Of a stretch of 64,000 nucleotides of DNA, positions 53,977 to 62,604 are shown piece by piece. Every line of letters starts with the position of its first letter. The first letter of the stretch is position 1. Both the position numbers and the translations under genes were made by a program. The notes under the pieces were generated by a model, which saw only the letters and a program-made list of their open reading frames with translations, did not search any database and had not been told where the DNA came from. This DNA is from Gautieria morchelliformis (lineage: Eukaryota; Basidiomycota; Agaricomycetes; Gomphales; Gomphaceae): positions 62,001 through 126,000 of the forward strand of contig WHVA01000238.1 of NCBI GenBank assembly GCA_015179125.1, given 5' to 3'.

Positions 53977-56397
53977 TCAATTGGTCCCTCTTGATACACC
54001 AACATACAACTGACCATGTCCAAACACTGGATATCTCAGGTCCAGCCCAACTGTACCCAAAGACTGTCCTTGAGACTTGTTGATAGTCATTGCAAATGCC
54101 AAACGCACTGGAAACTGCCTCCTTTGCAGCACAAATGGCAACTCTCCCTCTGATGGCTTAATGATGATCCTGGGGATGAAAGCAATATTGCCTGCACATG
54201 GACCTGAGATGATCCTGACCTCCAACACTCTAATGCTTATCCTCACCAACCGCAACCTTGTCCCATTGCATAGTCCTTGCTTCTGATCCAAATTGCGCAA
54301 CAGCATCAGAGGCACTCCAGGCTTGACTTCCAAGCGAGCAGGAGGAAGACAGCCCATCTCTATGGAATTCAGATACTCCACAGGATACCGATCTGCATCA
54401 TCGGATTCTTCAATGGAATTTGCGCAGTGCAAGACCTGAGCATCACCTGGAAACTCCCTAAACACCATGGAATTGATCTCATTGACCTCAGTGTTTCTGG
54501 CACAGAGGATGGCACGCTCCAAAAAGCAATTGTCCTGGGCAGGGACATGATTGCCAATGCCAGGGTATATTTCCTGGATCAGATCTTCAATTCCAGGGCC
54601 ACAAACCATGTGAGGAGGGAGTGAGAACGTATGAGCTAGTGGGAGATCCTTTCCCTGGCCCACATTCTGCAGCCATTCTGCAAACCTGGCTCTGTCAGGG
54701 TCATTTCTCTGCCGAGCACGCTCTGGCTCATGATAAGGAATACCTGGTTCCCATCCCAACTCTCCCTTGGGAAAGAGCAAGACATAGTGCAGTGAGGCAT
54801 AGTTTGCATTGGTATCCAATACCCTTCTGCAAGGTCCACCTCTGAGCTGGACAATAATATCCCTAGGTCCAGGGTCGATGCCATCTCCAAGAAGAACGAC
54901 TGCAATCTCATCTGCAGTTGGGACATTATATCTCCTAGGATCCCTGTGTGCCCTGTACGTGAGCCTTGCCTGGATGTCACCATTCTGTTCTTGAGCTCTG
55001 AGCCTCTCAGCTGCTTGTTTATATGTGCGCACATGAGGATTGCATAGCAGGAGCATTTCCTGCAAGTCTCCCATGATAGTTGGAGACAGACGCTCATTAC
55101 GATTTTTTCTCTTTGCCAAAGCCAGTGCAGGATCATATATGTAAAGCTGGGCATACTTTGGATCGTCTTCATTGTCAGGGAGGAGAGAGCCATGGAGATG
55201 ATACAGTTCACCCTGTAGCTTGAGCACATATGGACCACGACCCTCCCGAAGCAAATCTTGGTCAAAGTCGGCCCCCACAGAAGTGAATGCAAAGGCAGCA
55301 TTATACTGCCTGATATTCTGGCGAAATCCTTTTGCCTCAGGGTCCTGGCCTTCTAAGAGCTGTTTCAATGGCTGAGGGGGCTCTGGCAGGTCTTCCAGCT
55401 GCACCTTTCCTTCCATACAGCAATCACCAAACCTGGGCCGCACATTTGAGGATTTCTGCAGACGTTCTGCCCTCCAGTGTAATGCTCCACAGTCAGGGCA
55501 GGGAATAACCATGGGACCCAAATCATGACGCTGCACATCTGCCTCAATTATTCTAGAGCGACCAAGTGGAAGAGGAGGAGGAGGTCGCTGAGGACGCTGC
55601 CAAGGTACAGGGAGCGGCTGAGGAGGTGCAGGGAGCAGCTGAGGAGGTTCAGGGAGTGGCTGGGGAGGCTGAGGAGGTGCAGGGAGCGGCTGAGGAGGTG
55701 CAGGGAGCGGCTGAGGAGGTGCAGGGAGTCGCTGAAGAGGCCGCAAAAGTGCAGGGAGTAGCGGCGGCATTGGTCTTATTGCATTGGCCTGAGCACGCAA
55801 TGCTGCCACTCCTGCAGAACCTACTACAGGAGGTCTAGGAGCTGGTTGTACAGGTGCTTGCCTGTGTCTTCCCAAGGGCTGTGCTGGGATAGGCTGTATC
55901 CCAGCAGCCTGAGCACGCAAATCTGCCACCGCTGTAGAGCCTACCACCGGATGTCCAATTCCAGCTGCCTGAGCACGCAACTGAGCAATAGCCGCTGAAC
56001 CTACTATGGGAGCGGGCTGTACAGGGTCTGGCCTATTTCTTCTCAGGGGCTGTAATGGTGGGATAACTGCTAACTGTGCACGAAGGGCTGCCACCTGCTC
56101 TCCAGCACTGAGATTAGGAGGACGCGATGGTCCTGCAAGCATAGGAGGACGTGATGGCCCGGCCACAGGTTGTTGAAAAGGATCAGCGACATTGCTTCTA
56201 GGAGGAGGGTGGGGGATGGCAAAAGGCTGTGGTGGAGGGGGTGGCTGGTCCTGAGCTCTGACAGCAGCAGCAGCAAGTGCACGCGCTCTCCGATCAGTGG
56301 GCGACGTCATATGACCCTCCTGCACCTCCCTCGCCCTTTCACGCTCCTGCTGACGATTTCTCTCTGGAGTAGATGGATCCCTGAGAAATGCAGGCAT
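53977..56397 (-). CDS. Helitron N-terminal/helicase C-terminal fusion protein (RepHel deletion product)
   Basis: 806 residues, uninterrupted, ATG at 56397. Residues 1-300 are proline/alanine-rich with repeats (RAQAAGI; PAPPQPLP). A Cys pair CPDCGALHW is at ~310. Then comes the Helitron-like N domain (NVPTADEIAVVLLGDG, ASLHYVLLFPKGELGWEP, ~500-570). Immediately after EPERARQR the frame jumps to NDPDRARFAEWLQNVG, which in the helicase ORF at 33995-36355 lies after motif III. The rest is the helicase C-terminus (NKSQGQSL, YVGVSRGT). So the Rep HUH nuclease and the helicase ATP-binding half, well over 700 residues of a usual RepHel, are deleted with the frame preserved. Catalysis is impossible; DNA or partner binding might remain. 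It ends at a TGA 36 residues before the end of the full helicase. Confidence 0.88.
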   Translation of the reverse strand: MPAFLRDPSTPERNRQQERERAREVQEGHMTSPTDRRARALAAAAVRAQDQPPPPPQPFAIPHPPPRSNVADPFQQPVAGPSRPPMLAGPSRPPNLSAGEQVAALRAQLAVIPPLQPLRRNRPDPVQPAPIVGSAAIAQLRAQAAGIGHPVVGSTAVADLRAQAAGIQPIPAQPLGRHRQAPVQPAPRPPVVGSAGVAALRAQANAIRPMPPLLPALLRPLQRLPAPPQPLPAPPQPLPAPPQPPQPLPEPPQLLPAPPQPLPVPWQRPQRPPPPLPLGRSRIIEADVQRHDLGPMVIPCPDCGALHWRAERLQKSSNVRPRFGDCCMEGKVQLEDLPEPPQPLKQLLEGQDPEAKGFRQNIRQYNAAFAFTSVGADFDQDLLREGRGPYVLKLQGELYHLHGSLLPDNEDDPKYAQLYIYDPALALAKRKNRNERLSPTIMGDLQEMLLLCNPHVRTYKQAAERLRAQEQNGDIQARLTYRAHRDPRRYNVPTADEIAVVLLGDGIDPGPRDIIVQLRGGPCRRVLDTNANYASLHYVLLFPKGELGWEPGIPYHEPERARQRNDPDRARFAEWLQNVGQGKDLPLAHTFSLPPHMVCGPGIEDLIQEIYPGIGNHVPAQDNCFLERAILCARNTEVNEINSMVFREFPGDAQVLHCANSIEESDDADRYPVEYLNSIEMGCLPPARLEVKPGVPLMLLRNLDQKQGLCNGTRLRLVRISIRVLEVRIISGPCAGNIAFIPRIIIKPSEGELPFVLQRRQFPVRLAFAMTINKSQGQSLGTVGLDLRYPVFGHGQLYVGVSRGTN

Positions 56398-57302
56398 AAG
56401 CTTAGAAGAACAATCAAGCTACCCCACTTCAACTTACATTTGCAAGCAGATGCAGCTGTTGTTAATTTTTCTTGGGCAAAGTCAGGGGAATTTATTAATT
56501 TCTAATTAAAATAAAATAAATAAATGTCAGATGGCTCACACCAGAGCACAGAGAAATATATACGTACCAAGGATGGGACTGAGAATTTGTTTGTTAGGCA
56601 AAGTCAAGGGAATTTATGATTTTCTATTTAAAATAAAATAAATGTCAGATGGCTCACAGCAGACCAAAGAGAAATATATACGTACCAAGGAAGGGACGGG
56701 GAAATTGTTTGATGAAAATATCCAAGTCTTCTTTGGCTATCCAACTGGAATAATTCCAGTAAAAGGTCTTGGTCCTGGTCCTGGTCCTGGTCCTGGGGAG
56801 ATGTCTTCTTCAGCCACCAGTAGTGCAAGTCAACACTAAGAGAACTGCAATGCAATTGTGGCTCCCTCTAAGGCAGCCTGGGATGACTACCTGGCTCCTT
56901 AGCAGAGAAAAAGCTGCCCCACTGAAGAGGTCAACCCCAATAGTTCACTGCAGAGATCTCCCTGGGAAGAGATCTTTTGTGTTCTACACTATATAGGCTA
57001 TCTATTAATTCACTCTCACGCAATTTTATTCTATCTAGTGGGCAGAGAGGAGAGGAGGGTGGTGGTGGAGTGCGCAGACGCGGCTGCGCAGTGTTCTGCC
57101 AGCGCGTTCTGCCAGCTCAGCGCAGGGTTGAGCGCTGGAGCCGGAAGATCGGCGTGAACCGCCAGGAGCTCGCGGCTGCGCCGCTCGCGCGCTCCAGGTT
57201 CACGCCGGTCTGCCGGTCACGTGACCGCTGCGCAGCGTTGGTGCTGACATAAGTTTTACGTAATATTATTTGTAAGCGCGCCCACAACCTCCCACCGTGC
57301 TG

Positions 57303-57334
57303 CTTTCACCTATAGGAATTCCTATAGGTGAAAG
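57303..57334. repeat. palindromic junction of two Helitron 5' ends
   Basis: TTTCACCTATAGGA, then AT, then TCCTATAGGTGAAA form a 30-bp perfect palindrome. To the left it leads into the minus Helitron (53748-57317), to the right into the plus Helitron (57320 onward); both continue with GGTTGTGGGCG. Confidence 0.8.
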
Positions 57335-57595
57335 CGGCTCGGTGGGTTGTGGGCGTTGAGCTTATGTCAGGTTTTAGGTCAGCCTTAGTCAGCTGGCCAA
57401 TCGGATGCGAGCGGCGCAGCCGCGAGCCAAGAACGCTGCGCAGCATGGTCACGTGACCGTTTGCGTTCCAAATTAGGTCAGCAGCGAGCGGCGCAGCCGC
57501 CCGCGAGCATGGAACGCTGCGCAGCGGTCACGTGACCCGTTCGCGACCAGAGCGCGCATACGGGAGCGTGGTCCGTGCACGACACGCGCGCGTGG

Positions 57596-57601
57596 TATAA
57601 A
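57596..57601 (+). promoter_or_regulatory. TATA box in Helitron H-a
   Basis: TGGTATAAAGGC lies about 275 bp inside the 5' end, after GTGGTCCGTGCACGAC. The same GGTCCGTGCACGACC plus TGGTATAAAG arrangement occurs in H-b at 60900-60930, so it is a conserved promoter candidate. What it would transcribe is non-coding. Confidence 0.55.
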
Positions 57602-57889
57602 GGCCGAATGGTAAGGAGGGAACGCCAGGAACCTGCCCAACCGCTGATTCCTCTGTCTGCTGTCTGCTATGTGCTCTGTCTGCTCTGTCCTCTGTGCTGT
57701 CTGCTATGTGCTCTGTCCGCTGTCTCCTCCTTTAGCTGGCTGCCTGTCTATTGCTTGGCTGGCTTTCTATTGGTAGGTAATATGTTTTGTTTAATGCATT
57801 GCCATGTATTTTATTCTATTTGTGTTTGTAATTTTATTAGTTCTTTGTTTTTTCATAGTGTATTATATTTTGGTGATTTTTTTCGAAAA

Positions 57890-58450
57890 TAGATTTAAAT
57901 ACCATCCAAAGACTGCTGAAAAAAATGTATTTTAATATCAATATTTTTCAGGTTTTTTCGAAAGTAGACATCAATAAGTTCCCTCTAAAATTAATGAGAT
58001 TCTGCTTTTAAATGTGGTTTGTTTTATTGTTTTATTCACTGTAAAGCCACTTACTAGCCACTCCTCTCTGGCTATACTGGTGGCTGGCTTACTATGGCTT
58101 TGGCTGGGCATTAATAACAGCCTCTGCTTCAATGTACTGTACTTTTTTGACATTTTTTCGCAGATAGATGTCAATAAATTATCCTGACTTCAGCTTAAAT
58201 GTACAGTGCATTTTTTTTGACATTTTTCAAAAATAGATAATCTTGACTCTGCTAAAATTAATAACAACTTCAGCTTAAATGTACTGGACATTTTCTTGAC
58301 ATTTTTTCGAAAAATAGATAATCCTGACTTTGCTAAAATTAATGACAGCAGCTGCTTAAATATGGCTTCCTTTACTATTGTATTTATGTCTGTATATGTC
58401 ACAAAATAGATATTGATACATGTCCCTGAGTTTGCGAAAAATTAATGATA
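57890..58450 (+). repeat. AT-rich degenerate ~100-bp tandem repeats in H-a
   Basis: Units share TTTTTTGACATTTTTTCG, AAATAGAT, TCAATAAAT and CTGACTTTGCTAAAATTAAT words. The same repeats occur in H-b at about 61090-61570. Confidence 0.7.
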
Positions 58451-58484
58451 AGTATCAGCCCCTGCTCGCTTCACTTTGAAGCCC

Positions 58485-59075
58485 TTGGGGATGTGCTACA
58501 CATGCCATTGGGACATGCTATGCATGCTATACTTGAGGGGCATGCTACACACACTAACATGCATGCTATGCTTGGGGACACGCATGTTATGCATGGGGAC
58601 ACGCATGTTATGCATGGAGACACGCATGTTATGCGTGGGGACAAGCATGCTATGCATGGGGATGTGCACACTTTATGTGGGGACACACTATGCTTGGGGG
58701 ACATGGTACAAACAAGGGACACACTACAGGGGAATACACTACAAACACGGGACATTCTACACATGCTATACTTGGGGGACACGCTATGCATGGGGGACAC
58801 ACATGCTATAATTTAGGGACACGCTATGTTTGGGGAAATGCTACACACCAGGGACATGCTATGCATGTGGGACATGCCATGCATGTGGGACATGCCATGC
58901 ACACTGTACTTGGGGATATGCAACATGTGGAGACACACTATGCATGGAGGACATGCTACACACACTATACTTGGGGACATGTTATATGTGGGCCAGGGAC
59001 ACAATAAGCATGCTATATTCGAGGCTATGCATGGAGGACATGCTATGCATGCTATACTTGGGCACATGCAGACAT
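58485..59075 (+). repeat. minisatellite in H-a
   Basis: About 25 imperfect ~20-bp units of the type GGGGACACGCATGTTATGCAT. The apparent Cys/Met-rich ORFs across it are products of the repeat. Confidence 0.85.
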
Positions 59076-59180
59076 GTGTAGAGAGATTACCTATCTTGAT
59101 GTGTTACTTATAGCTACTTCCATTGCAATGAGATGTGTTTTACTTATCCCAAGTTTGATTTACCCAATGCGTTTGACCTA

Positions 59181-59212
59181 CACCCCTGTGTGAAGCATGG
59201 GTATCCACCTAG
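59181..59212 (+). terminator. decayed Helitron 3' terminus
   Basis: CACCCCTGTGTGAAGCATGG and then GTATCCACCTAG. It matches the intact terminus at 60662-60693 except at five positions, each a CpG changed to TpG or CpA, which weakens the hairpin. It is followed by A rather than TC. Confidence 0.85.
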
Positions 59213-60511
59213 AGGTAAGGGTTCAAGAATCGAGTTAAGTTGGATATCAGAAATCGAGTTGGAAGGCAGAGAGACAGAGGCCTTGCAAGTACTTGCTGTG
59301 GTAAGAACAGGAAACAGTGCAAAGGGAGTCACATATCAAAGTCAATTATCTCATTGCAGAACAGAGGCATATATGACTGGGTTTTATACAAAGAGCTGAG
59401 ACAACATGTCAGAAGGTAGAGGTAAGCAATTCCAGTGCAAACAAAAGTAACTAGGATAAATGGAGTAAGTAACTAATACGGAACAAGAGGAACTACAAGG
59501 GGGTGCCGGGTAGAACTAAGAACAATCAATAGGCAAAAGAACAAGGGGAATGTGGGTCTAATTGATTGTTATGTATCGGAATTCCCAGAGGGCGGAACTG
59601 GAAAGGACAACAGCTTCAACTTATGTGTTGCACCCCTGATGAACTACCGTCCTAAGTATTTCGGGATTGACTTGCGGATATCGGAGAAGGCAGAAGTTAG
59701 GAACCGAGTACTGAGAGTCGAGGTTCGAGGGTCGGAGAACAAAGGTCGGAAGAGGTGGAAGAGGCGGAGGACAGAGGGTCGAGAGCGGAAGGAGACAAGA
59801 CTAGCAAAACTCGCTGTGCTAAGAACAGGAGACAGTGTGAAGGGAATCATGTATCGAAGTTGATTATCTGATTGCAGGAATGGAGGCATACATGAGGGGG
59901 TTTTATACAAAGAGCTGAAGCAACAGGTAATGGTATGGTACTAAGCAAATTCTGGAGAGTGCAGGAATCGGATAGACATACGGGGCAAGTAACTAATGCG
60001 GAACAATGGGATGACAAGGGGGTGTGCAGGGTAGGGTAAGTACAATGGCAAAGAACAAGGCGAGTAAGTACAATAGGCCTCGGAAGAAACGGAATTGCGG
60101 AAATGGTATCTTGCTGTGCTCAGGGTCGAGTACGGGGGCCGGTATCTGGAGGTGGCCAGGGGTACTGAAATCACAAGGGTTGAGGTAGAGGGTTGCAGAT
60201 GGTGCGGATGTTGCGGAATAGAGTCGGAGGTGGTGCGGAGGCGGTGCAGAGGTGGTGCGGAGGATATGCAGATATGGCGGAGATGGTTGAGCGGAACAGT
60301 CGTAACATTGATAGTGGAACAAATGGATCTCCTGATGCTCCAGACTTGCTATGCTAAGGGTCAAGTAGGGAAGGCCAGCGAATAGAGTCAAAAGGGGAAG
60401 TATGTGAATAGTAAAGAACAAGGGGATCAAAAGGACAAAGTGTGGATGTTGCGGGATAGAGCCAGAGGAGGCATGGAGGTACCAGAGTTGGTCGAGCAGC
60501 ATGGTCATAAC
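59213..60511 (-). repeat. LTR-retrotransposon remnant inside H-a
   Basis: Minus-strand LTR-like sequence: starts TGTTATGACC (60511) and TGTTACGACTG (60308), and two related segments each with a CTTTGTATAAAACCC promoter-like word (~59905 and ~59390), so two partial LTR copies with little interior. No coding domain is seen. It separates the decayed and the intact Helitron 3' ends. Confidence 0.55.
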
Positions 60512-60661
60512 ATTACCTACCTTGATGTGTTACTTAGAGCTACTTTCAATCAATAAGATGTGTTTTACTTATCTGAATGAAATTTTCTTATCCGAATGTG
60601 TTTGACTTATCCCAAGTTTGATTTACCCAAGGCGTTTGACCTTACCGAGGCGTTTGACTTG

Positions 60662-60693
60662 CACCCCCGCGCGAAGCGCGGGTATCCACCTAG
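60662..60693 (+). terminator. intact Helitron 3' terminus of H-a
   Basis: Hairpin CCCGCGCGAAGCGCGGG at 60666-60682, seven bases, CTAG at 60690-60693, followed directly by TC of H-b. Upstream are the subterminal words GTTTGACTTA and GGCGTTTGACC. Confidence 0.9.
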
Positions 60694-60923
60694 TCTAAGA
60701 GTTAAACGCGCTCAGTGGGTTGTGGGCGTCGAGGCTGACTAATAATATTACAAATAATGTTACGGAATAATTAGGTCAGCGGAGCGAGCGGCGCAGCCGC
60801 GAGCCCTAGGCCCTGGCCCAGGCCAGACCATTGACGCTGCGCAGCAGCGTCCCAGGTCACGTGACCGGTTCGCGTTCGTCGCGACCATACGCGAGGGTGG
60901 TCCGTGCACGACCCTTCGCTTGG

Positions 60924-60929
60924 TATAAA
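60924..60929 (+). promoter_or_regulatory. TATA box in Helitron H-b
   Basis: TTGGTATAAAGAGAG follows GGTCCGTGCACGACC at the position equivalent to the H-a box. Confidence 0.55.
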
Positions 60930-61584
60930 GAGAGTGATGCTGCAGAACCGCACTCCCCACTGGTGTCTTCCTGTGTTCTGGCTGTACTGGTGGGCTTACT
61001 ATTGCTTTGGCTGGGCTCTGGGTGTCTTTGTGTGTGTCTCTGGGTGTCTCTGGGCTTCTCTGGCTGTGAATTGACACCAGCTTCTGCTTCAATGTCCTGT
61101 ATATTTTTTTGATATTTTTTCGCAAATACATATCAATAAACCTAACTTGCTAACCTTCACAATAGCCAACTTACATATCCTGTACATTTTTCGATATTTT
61201 TTCGCAAATAGACATCAATAAATCTAACTGGCTAACCTCAGCCACCTTAACTATCCTGTAAATTTTTTTGACATTTTTTCGCAAATGGATATCAATAACT
61301 TATACTGACTTTGCTCAAGTTGATAACAACATCTGTTTTAATGTAGTGTGTTTTTTTTTATCTTTTTTTGAAAAATAAATATACATATCAATGAATTATC
61401 CTGACTTTGCTAAAATTAATACCAGCTTCAGGGTAAATGTACTGTATATTTTTTGACATTTTTTCAAAAGGTAGATATCAATGAATTATCCAGGCTTTGC
61501 TAAAATTAATGACAACAGCTGCTTAAATGTGGTTTCTTTTGCTATTTTATTTATGTCTATATAAATAGATACCGATACATGTCC

Positions 61585-62135
61585 CTGATATGTGTGAGGA
61601 CATGTTACGTGTGAGGACACGCTACCTGTGGGGACACGCTACCTGTGGGGACACGCTACCTGTGAGGACACGTTACCTGTGAGGACACGCTACCTGTGGG
61701 GGACACACTACCTGTGAGGACACGCTACCTGTGAGGACATGCTACCTGTGGGGACACATTACCTGTGAGGACACGCTACGTTTGGGGACACGCTACCTGT
61801 GAGGACACGTTACGTGTGGGGACACGCTACCTGTGAGGACACGCTACCTGTGAGGACATGCTACCTGTGGGGACACATTACCTGTGAGGACACGCTACGT
61901 TTGGGGACACACTACCTGTGAGGACACGTTACGTGTGGGGACACGCTACCTGTGAGGACACGTTACGTGTGGGGACATGCTACCTGTGAGGACATGCTAC
62001 CTGTGAGGACATGCTACCTGTGGGGACACGCTACGTTTGGGGACACGCTACCTGTGAGGACACGTTACGTGTGGGGACTCGCTACCTGTGAGGACACGCT
62101 ACCTGTGAGGACACGTTACGTGTGAGGACATGCTA
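61585..62135 (+). repeat. minisatellite in H-b
   Basis: About 27 units of a ~20-bp word, GACACGCTACCTGTGAGGAC with variants (GTTACGTGTG, CTACGTTTGG). The units resemble but are not the same as those of H-a. Higher-order blocks of several units recur. Confidence 0.9.
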
Positions 62136-62139
62136 TCCA

Positions 62140-62480
62140 ACTGCACTTTGGGTCTTCCCCCATTTCTGATTTTGGTATTGTTTCTGGTTCTGTGAGAGTG
62201 TCACCGGAGGATCAGCTGGCATATTGATGTAACCACATTGTCAACATTCAGGATCCCCAAGATCACTATTGGATCTATTTCACAATGCACAAGCTTTGAA
62301 ACCTGTTGATTATGACAATAGGCGCAATCTTATAATCTCTGATGATTCAGTCAAGACTATTACCACTTTCATGTCTAGAGTCGCTGGGAGGCCCATCCCA
62401 GAGGTCGAGAGAGAGCTCTGCATGTTCGGCTGTTCCATGGGTGCATACATGATTCATGATACTATATGATCAGGGATATA
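62140..62480 (+). other. unique insert in H-b, possible captured fragment
   Basis: A 66-codon open frame (62269-62469: DLFHNAQALKPVDYDNRRN, then TTFMSRVAGRPIPEVEREL) in otherwise non-coding DNA. Helitrons often pick up host gene pieces. I do not recognise the protein. Confidence 0.4.
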
Positions 62481-62572
62481 TTTTGCATGATCCTATTTAC
62501 CCTAATGCACTTGACCTTACTGATTCACTTGACCTTACTGATGCATTTGACCTTACCAAGGCGCTTGACCTA

Positions 62573-62604
62573 CACCCCCGCGCGAAGCGCGGGTACCCAC
62601 CTAG
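62573..62604 (+). terminator. Helitron 3' terminus of H-b
   Basis: Hairpin at 62577-62593 and CTAG at 62601-62604, preceded by three ~17-bp CTTGACCTTACTGAT units (62510-62570), followed directly by TC of H-c. Confidence 0.9.

Larger units (their letters stand above)
53748..57317 (-). mobile_element. internally deleted Helitron, 3.57 kb
   Basis: Minus-strand element from TCCTATAGGTGAAAGC (57317) to a hairpin CCCGCGCGAAGCGCGGG (53775-53759) and CTAG (53751-53748), followed by T as usual for Helitrons. The 5' region has GC-rich dyads, CACGTGACC words and, like the copy at 62605, a tract CACCACCACCCTCCTCTCC and a GTAGAACACAAAAG segment. It holds one 806-residue ORF that lacks the Rep nuclease and most of the helicase, so it is non-autonomous. 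Confidence 0.85.
57320..60693 (+). mobile_element. non-autonomous Helitron H-a (contains an older internal 3' end)
   Basis: It begins TCCTATAGGTGAAAGC and the same 5' region as the other copies (GGTTGTGGGCG, TTATGTCAGGTTTTAGGTCA, GC dyads, CACGTGACC), then a TATA box, AT-rich ~100-bp repeats and a minisatellite. A decayed 3' end occurs at 59181-59212, and the intact hairpin and CTAG at 60666-60693. It has no RepHel coding. TC of the next Helitron follows at once. Confidence 0.78.
60694..62604 (+). mobile_element. non-autonomous Helitron H-b, 1.91 kb
   Basis: 5' TCTAAGAGTTAAACGCGCTC at 60694, 3' hairpin CCCGCGCGAAGCGCGGG (62577-62593) and CTAG (62601-62604). Contents in order: GC dyads, CACGTGACC, TATA box (60924), AT-rich repeats, a minisatellite (61585-62135) and a ~350-bp unique piece before the end. 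No RepHel coding. It lies between H-a and H-c without any spacer. Confidence 0.88.

Noticed and set aside
58445-59113. Cys/Met/His-rich ORFs such as repeated GDTHVMHGDTH
   Set aside because: They translate the minisatellite in several frames; no start context or conservation.
61585-62135. Regular ~20-bp repeats resembling a CRISPR array
   Set aside because: Units are contiguous with no unique spacers, lie inside a eukaryotic Helitron, and there are no cas genes; it is a minisatellite.
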